Notes under the pieces: model-generated
The model's database searches: none
Told to the model about the DNA's origin: nothing
The model's input: only the letters and a program-made list of their open reading frames with translations
Assembly: GCA_022702545.1 (NCBI GenBank)
Contig: JAHRBC010000001.1
Location: 2,170,001 to 2,234,000, forward strand
Source: Phycomyces nitens
Lineage: Eukaryota; Mucoromycota; Mucoromycetes; Mucorales; Phycomycetaceae
DNA: 64,000 bases
Direction of reading: 5' to 3'
Shown: piece by piece, positions 57,467 through 64,000 of the stretch
How the letters are laid out: each line of letters begins with the position of its first letter
Position numbering within the stretch: position 1 is the stretch's first letter
Program-made: the position numbers and the translations under genes

Positions 57467-58840
57467 AGAATACTATACTCTTTGCTGAAAGTTTCCGGTA
57501 CCTGAATTCTAGCAAGATCCCTTTAATATGGTATAAATACAATGTGCTTCATGGAAATAAAACATTATCTTTATTCTTCTAAAAACTACCCTTGGTACAT
57601 CTTCCTGCCATCTCAAGGCAACTTCCTATCCCGACTTATCACACTCATTTTAGTGACCAATTGAGTTCAAAAATACGACCAATTCTTTCGGCAAAGTGAC
57701 CAAGTGGCGGTGGAAACACTGTAAATCTTCAACAAGGAATCTTTTTATATTCTATTGAAAGATACCCATCGAGTGAAACCGGCGGCATGCGAAAGTAAAT
57801 TAAAAATTCAGTGTAAAGACCATTACAATTTCCCAAGAGCATCTTTATTCGACATACAATTAGGGTCCAAGAAGGGCAGAATTCACTAAAAATGGTACCA
57901 GATGCCCTGGACGCCAATAAAACAGAATTGGTTTCGACAATCGCTGTACCAAGGTTCCTTTGGCCAAATAAGCTGTCCGATCACGAGAATAAATTAAACA
58001 AGATGGAACAGATCCAATGCACTAATGGCGAGGTACAAGAGGTCCCAAAGTGCCCTTGGGTTAGTATGTATCACGCAATCAAAAGGGTATCTATCGGTAG
58101 ATAGCAATTGAAATAAAAGGTTTGATGTACAATATTGAATCCCGATATTAATTGGCAAAAAGGGTTCTATGGCCTAAAAGCCGCCTATCCAAAGCCAACA
58201 GGTAATCAAAATCCTCTTTAATCAAAGATAATAAGGGGTGGACTGATTATGGCTCAAAAGTTGCCTTGTATAAATAGTGTATTTTGTGGCCACCCCATAA
58301 CCTTGAGATGGGAATATAAGCAGAATCTACTTGCACAAGTATCTTACTAATCTAGACAAAACAATTTAAGGTATAGTTCGACAGGACGCATTAATGAAGC
58401 CTTGCTGTCAGAAATTGGTCATAATTTTAGAATTACAATTAATGAAAGAAATTAGACGCCAATTATTTCCAGGTGGTGTCACCGACCTTGGAGAGGAGTA
58501 TTTGAACTGGATTCATTCTGAAAAAAAAAAAGACAAAAACCACGCCACACTACTCATTTTCCTAGCTGGTCACAGAGAGATTTTGTGTAAAGAAGTTGGA
58601 AACATCTTTTACAATCGATATAAAAAGCCCATTAGAGTCATGTCTACCCCCCCTCTTTTTTTTTGTCGACGCCACTACTCTCCAACCCCATTTGACTAGG
58701 AGAGGTACCCGAATAAACTGGGGAATATTGGATATCAATACTTTGTTTTTATCTACACTATTGATTTACCAACACAATAAAGCATTATAATCTTTAGGTT
58801 TGTGATGACAAAGAGTAAATGTAGAAAGTGTGGTTGGATT
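56702..58840. other. Gene-poor stretch with CT repeat and possible element debris
   Basis: Contains a CT dinucleotide run at about 57432-57467. Plus-strand fragments occur such as MVPDALDANKTELVSTIAV near 57892 and EEYLNWIHSEKKK near 58500, which vaguely recall retroelement polyproteins. Nothing is intact and no family can be assigned. Confidence 0.35.
57432..57467. repeat. CT dinucleotide microsatellite
   Basis: About 18 uninterrupted CT units. Confidence 0.95.
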
Positions 58841-58849
58841 TGGTATAAG

Positions 58850-59482
58850 CACATTTAACGATTAATGAAATGTTTCCATGCCAACTCTTTCTGATAGCAA
58901 CCGTTAAAATAGTTTGAGTTACCTTTTGGAGGCTGTCCTGGGAAAAAATAATATGCTTGTTTACCAAATTGTCCTTTTTGCCAATCGTCTGTAAAGAAAT
59001 TGCCTTTTAGCGCTCTTTTTTTCTTAGGTGGCTGAAATAACCTTTAAAATCTACATGGGAGTTGGCAATCGAGAGGACCAAGGGGAGATATGTGGCTTCA
59101 TTAAAGCTCTTTTATTATCGATACAGCCATGAATGCGATCAATTTTTATTTTTCAAGGCGCGTCATTCTCGCTCGGAAAAACCAATCTCGTACAGACATT
59201 GTGGAATATTTATATTCTAGAAAGATAAAGGATAAAATAATGCAAACAGGTTTGGTGGCTAGGCGTTGACTAGCTCAGAACGCGTGTCGGGCTTAGTAGA
59301 GAGGACCTTGGACGAACTGTTCCTTTGATTGGCGAGGAAACTGAGGCGTGGCAGTTCCGAGTTGTATGACCATGATACATATAACTCATTAGCGGTGCTG
59401 ATCTTCTCAGCACAAAGGACGACCCTTGTTTGGCGGGTAATATGAGCCCAGGCTGCGGCGACCAAGTTCCAAATAGGCACAT
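58850..59482 (-). pseudogene. Retroelement-like relics on the minus strand
   Basis: Near 59420-59270 the minus strand reads SYMYHGHTTRNCHASVSS, close to a gag-type zinc knuckle (C-x2-C-x4-H-x4-C) that has lost its first Cys residues. Near 59040-58860 it reads PPKKKRALKGNFFTDDWQKG, then KQAYYFFPGQPPKGNSNYF, a low-complexity Gly/Asn/Gln-rich stretch. The two parts lie in the order expected for one element but are separated by stops. The 59.25-59.48 kb part is G/C-richer than its surroundings. Confidence 0.35.
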
Positions 59483-61162
59483 ATTCTGGCTAGCAAGTCC
59501 CTTTTTATTTTTTGCTGCTGCTGATATGGAGATTAGAGGACCTTGGCTTAAAATCGTGCATTGATTTGTCTATTTTATATCCCATGGGCCTGAGCAATTG
59601 TCATTAGCAGACAATAGACCAGGGATAGACATTTTAGGCAACTGTATATCTTCTATTATAAATTCTAATATAATTTGTTTTTAGCAAGAAGAGAAACGCA
59701 GCACAATCCATTACAACGGAACAAATGACGGGTATATTTTTGCCATGTTGTACAGTCCAAATATAGTAAGTTAGTTAGTCCCCCCATCAATAGAGTTTAA
59801 TGACTGGTTACATATATGGTTAAGCGCAATCGCCGCCGGAAACTATAAAATTAGGTTTTTCTTTTTATAGATTTATTTACGCTTATATTACTATAATTTA
59901 CGCTTTCAGATCGATTGGATGTCAACCAATAAAAATATCCTATATATACCTTAAATCGCAGAATATTACGATACGGAATCTTTAGAGGGCCACAGGCACT
60001 TTTAATGCTAATAATAATTCTACCCAGTAATAATAATTATCTTGGATGTACTTGATACCACAGATTAGGTAAGAAGTAGAATTATTGCAGGATTACAAAA
60101 CATAATATTCACCAATATAAATGTCCTTTTAAGCTATTATGAACAGTAAGACATTCATGCACCCAAATGCTGCATTATTCTCGACACGATTATTTATATA
60201 TCTATAAAAACCTCATTATTCCCATTTTGACACTAATCAAAATAAACTGGCATTATTTAAACTCGTGAATGGTCCAGAACATGATATTTATATATGTACA
60301 CATTTGTTGATTAAAAATGAACTTTATAGACGTCAAACACCAAGGTATACCAACAATTGCATTTCCTAGGATAAAGCACGGCTGAAAAAAAACATGTCTT
60401 TTCAAAATTCCAGCAAGATATCAACTAGGGCTGGGCAAATATCAATGTTCATATAGACCAACTGTTTCCTTTGACATGAACTCTAGTGCACGACAATGGT
60501 ATCCAAAAAAGATAAAATAGAATCATTACTGTAAATATCAGGTTTTAGATTGACTAGTCAATAACACCTATATAATTGATACCTTGCATTTGAAAGTATC
60601 TAGAGCTAGAGCTAGAGACTCTCAATCTCTTTGTAAATCATATTTTTTTTTAAATACCCATGCAAAATATCCCCAATATTCTTGTTCTCTACCAACCTTG
60701 ACTGCAGGCTCTTTTAAATTCTATTAGCAGACGATAACTCTAGCCAAACCAGCAAAATATAATTGAAGAAAGATATCGACTAGTCTCACCATTTCAGACG
60801 GAGAACTCCATAGAGTCACACACATCGTCTCACCAAAAGAAAGTCGAGCCTCTTATAATAATTATTTTTACTTTTTGATTTTTTACACCTTTGGGCTTAA
60901 TTTAAGAGTAAGAAAGTGGAACGACCAGGAATGTCTCGCTAGATGCCACGGCCAATGTGCCTTTCTTGAAATGCCAAATTAGAAAGACAAAACTCATATT
61001 AAAAAGACATTTTTGGAAGATATCCGAGAAACCATGGGGTGGAGCACGAACACTACATATATAAATCTGTTCTGCCTTCCATTTCCATTTCTCTCTTTCT
61101 CTTTTTATTATTATTATTATTATTATTATTTTAGATTATTTGAAGAAAAAATAGCTCTTATA
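59483..61162. other. Intergenic, ACS promoter side
   Basis: AT-rich, no gene recognised. A CTAGAG repeat lies near 60600 and a TTA/ATT run at 61107-61133 just precedes the acetyl-CoA synthetase start. Confidence 0.4.
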
Positions 61163-63658
61163 ATGGAACCTAAAGCTGATCTGGATCCTGTCTATCCAAT
61201 TGCCGAGCGCATGTTAGGAGACCACCAAGCCAACGTAAAAGATATTGTCGAATATGAAGAAATGTGGGAATCGAGTGTCAATACCCCGGACCAATTCTTT
61301 GGAGACGTAAGAAGATAATAAAATATAAAGAGAGAGAGAGTATATGCGATAGACGCGTCCTATTGTTAGATTGGAAGCAATACCGAGAAACACCTGTTTG
61401 TATCATTTACTGATAATTCGTAAAATATATGCATCTTGATATATAAATCTGTGATGCACATAATACATGTCTATGTATATACATATATAGCTTGCACGTG
61501 AACTCTTGAGTTGGACAAAGCCTTTTGAGAGAGTACAACAAGGCAGTTTCCACGAGGGAGATGTTGCCTGGTTCCTGGAAGGAGAATTGAATGCGTGCTA
61601 TAATTGCGTTGACAGATATGCCCTTGAGACTCCAGAGAAAGTAAGAGGTCTTTATAGCTTGAGTTTCTTATAAAACTTTATAAATCTGTAGATTGCGATA
61701 ATTCATGAAGGAGACGAACCTGATAATGTTCGTAAAATATCTTATGGAGAACTTCTTCAAGATGTCTGTCGATTGGCCAACATACTAAAGTCGATGGATG
61801 TCCGCAAAGGAGACAACGTGATAATATACATGCCCATGATCCCAGAGGCTGTTGTGGCCATGCTGGCATGCGCTCGCATCGGTGCCGTTCACTCTGTTGT
61901 GTTTGCCGGCTTCTCTTCAGACTCTCTGCGCGACCGTATCATTGATTGTGGAGCCCGTGTTGTCTTGACGTCTGACGAAGGTCGTCGTGGAGGAAAGAAT
62001 ATTGCCACCAAGTTGATTGTAGATGAGGCAATTAAAGATAATCTTGCCGTCCAACATGTCCTGGTATTTCGCAGAACTGGATCAAATGTACCCTGGACAG
62101 AGGATAGAGATGTATGGTGGCATGATGAGATGGCCAAGGCACGCCCCTACTGCCCATTCACGAACATGAGTTCCGAGGACCCCTTGTTTCTGCTGTATAC
62201 ATCTGGATCGACTGGCACTCCAAAGGGAATTGTGCATACTACTGCAGGCTACCTTGTTGGAGCAGGTTCTACGGTAAAATATGTGTTTGATTACCAGCCT
62301 GGAGACATTCATGCCTGTACAGCCGATATTGGATGGATTACTGGCCATACTTACATTGTATATGGCCCTCTTGTTCTTGGTGGCACCACTGTTCTGTTTG
62401 AATCTACTCCTACTTATCCTGATCCTTCCCGTTTCTGGAAGATGGCCGAGAAGCACAAGGTTACCCAGTTCTACACCGCTCCAACTGCCATTCGTGCTCT
62501 CCGTCGCTTGGGAGATGAGTGGTTGGAAGGAATTGACCTCTCTAGCCTAAGAGTAATTGGGTCTGTTGGTGAGCCGATTAACCCTGAGGCCTGGGAATGG
62601 TACAATACACAGGTTGGAAAAGGAGAATGTGCTGTGGTTGACACCTACTGGCAAACCGAGACAGGCTCTATTATTATCAGTCCACTACCAGGTGTTACAC
62701 CCACCAAACCTGGATCAGCCACACTTCCTTTCTTTGGAATCAAGCCTGTCATCCTAGATCCTCAGACTGGTGTTGAGCTAGAGGGTAACGATGTAACGGG
62801 TGTGCTGGCCATCTCCCAGCCTTGGCCTTCCATGGCACGCACTATCCACAATAACCACCACCGCTACCTTGACACCTATTTCAACCCCTACAAGGGCTTT
62901 TACTTTACAGGTGATGGAGCTAGCCGTGATAAGGATGGCTATATCTGGATCCGTGGCCGTGTCGATGGTAATAAAATGTTATTATGAGAGTTGAGTGTTG
63001 AGTGTTGACTGACCAGATCCTTAATATATATATAAAACTTTAGATGTCATCAATGTGTCTGGTCACCGTCTGTCTACTGCTGAAATCGAGTCTGCACTTA
63101 TTCACCACGAGTCTGTAGCCGAGGCTGCTGTTGTTGGTGGCCATGACGAGCTCACTGGCCAATGCATTCACGCATTTGCCACCTTGAAGCCCAATGTCGA
63201 TGTATCGGATGGTCTTGAAAAAGAGCTCTCTCTCCAGGTTCGCAAAGTGATCGGGGTAAGTTAAAATTCAAGGTTAAGTTGGGTGTACCGTTCCAACAGA
63301 AGCTATTCTTGGTTCGCTCACAACACTTTTGTTTAGCCATTTGCAACCCCCAAATGCATTTATGTTGTTTCCGACCTCCCCAAGACTCGTTCCGGAAAGA
63401 TTATGCGCCGGATTCTGCGCAAGATTGTCAACGGAGAACATGATGACCTTGGAGACATTTCTACCCTGGCAGATCCTCTGTAAGATTCCCCCCCAAAAAA
63501 CAACAACCTCATATTGAAAAAAAAGTCAATTAAACAAAGTGGGATATTCTAGTGTCGTTGATAGTCTGATTGCCAAGGTCCACCCGGAAGCCTTGGTCAA
63601 CAAAAGTAATTATATATTCTCTTACACTCTAGGGTCAATCAAAGGATTACTCATTTAG
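61163..63658 (+). CDS. Acetyl-CoA synthetase (ends at 63658 if last intron is retained)
   Basis: Six exons (61163-61306, 61491-61640, 61692-62967, 63044-63255, 63337-63479, 63553 onward). If exon 6 is read through, a TAG at 63656-63658 gives 676 residues, normal for the family. Motifs: [14 protein letters not shown], the ATP loop [53 protein letters not shown], the hinge [17 protein letters not shown] and the C-terminal [13 protein letters not shown] with the acetylatable Lys. It makes acetyl-CoA from acetate, ATP and CoA in cytosol and nucleus. A perfect-phase splice from 63605 instead joins this gene to the Tup1-like region that follows, so the true 3' end is uncertain. Confidence 0.95.
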
Positions 63659-63697
63659 AGATAAAACGGAAGATCTAACGTATATGCTGTTCTGTAG

Positions 63698-64000
63698 CAC
63701 ATCAAGACGAAACCCCAAAAGAGTCTGGTACGACTGCTGAGCCCGATGCACCCGGATCCTCCAGCGATAATGACCCTGAAAGAAAGCCTGTTGAATTGAA
63801 AACAGAAGGAGAAGACTGGTTTGCACTGCAAGTACTCAAGCACTCTTAAAGACTTTGTGTGTCTAACATTGTGCTCTAGATTCAATCCAGATGCCAAAAA
63901 ACGCCTTGATGTTGATCTGGTCCATTCATTTGACCATGATGGAGTCGTATGCAGTGTCAAGTTTAGCCCGGATGGCTACTTTTTGGCCACTGGTGGAAAT
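63698..64000 (+). CDS. Tup1-like WD40 region, partial; possibly fused to acetyl-CoA synthetase
   Basis: Exon 63698-63827, then a GC-donor intron (63828-63879), then an exon from 63880 that runs off the window. It reads as a Ser/Glu-rich linker ([20 protein letters not shown]), then [20 protein letters not shown] and [20 protein letters not shown]. This is the same linker-to-blade-1 junction as TUP1 at 54.4 kb, with the intron at the same codon and phase. There is no in-frame AT-G start in the exon and no room for a Tup1 tetramerisation domain: only 92 nt separate it from acetyl-CoA synthetase exon 6. The phases of 63605 and 63698 match (AAA A joined to CA), so a fused transcript is the simplest model. 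Confidence 0.75.

Overview
The window is nuclear DNA from a filamentous fungus, most likely of the Mucoromycota (Mucorales-like). It is AT-rich. Genes are split by many introns of about 40-100 nt with clear GT..AG ends, and intergenic stretches are full of A/T and dinucleotide runs. The gene set is that of an early-diverging fungus: a PUF60-type splicing factor, MFAP1, a UBTD-type ubiquitin-like protein, Rho3, Tup1, Ndc80 and several unrecognised small genes. All gene models were spliced by eye. The conserved genes close in frame over their full length; the one exception is Tup1, which needs a one-base departure at one junction.

Layout. 0-5.6 kb: glutathione S-transferase (-), a broken unrecognised gene (-), a small CaaX-ended protein (+), an orphan Tyr/Pro-rich protein (+) and a 4'-phosphopantetheinyl transferase (+). 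5.8-16.2 kb is dense: UBTD-like protein (+), Ndc80 (+), an F-box-like protein (-), PUF60 (-), AP endonuclease (-) and MFAP1 (+). 18.3-20.6 kb: Rho3 (+) and homoserine dehydrogenase (-), convergent. 24.27-29.74 kb holds two near-identical copies of a dead Tc1/mariner-IS630 transposon in inverted orientation. They enclose a 2.6-kb spacer with a decayed gene. 29.9-38.6 kb: a PP2C-type phosphatase (-), a PHD-finger protein (+), PEX11 (+), RER1 (+) and frataxin (-). 39-41.2 kb: two tandem paralogous orphan genes. 42.3-49.2 kb: homogentisate dioxygenase (-), a Nudix-CCCH-W2 fusion protein (+) and the PP2A activator PTPA (+). 49.2-53.4 kb is gene-poor with a decayed transposon. 53.5-55.7 kb: Tup1 (+). 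56.2-61.1 kb holds one small orphan gene and retroelement-like debris. 61.2 kb to the end: acetyl-CoA synthetase (+), whose last exon can splice in frame into a second Tup1-like WD40 region that runs off the window.

Most genes are housekeeping genes without an operon-like theme. Mitochondrial or metabolic functions (frataxin, PDP-like phosphatase, homogentisate dioxygenase, homoserine dehydrogenase, Acs) are mixed with RNA-processing and cell-polarity genes. The points most worth checking are the Acs-Tup1 splice fusion, the Nudix-CCCH-W2 protein, the long inverted duplication of a dead transposon, six GC-AG introns among about 90, and the frame problem in TUP1 exon 2/3.
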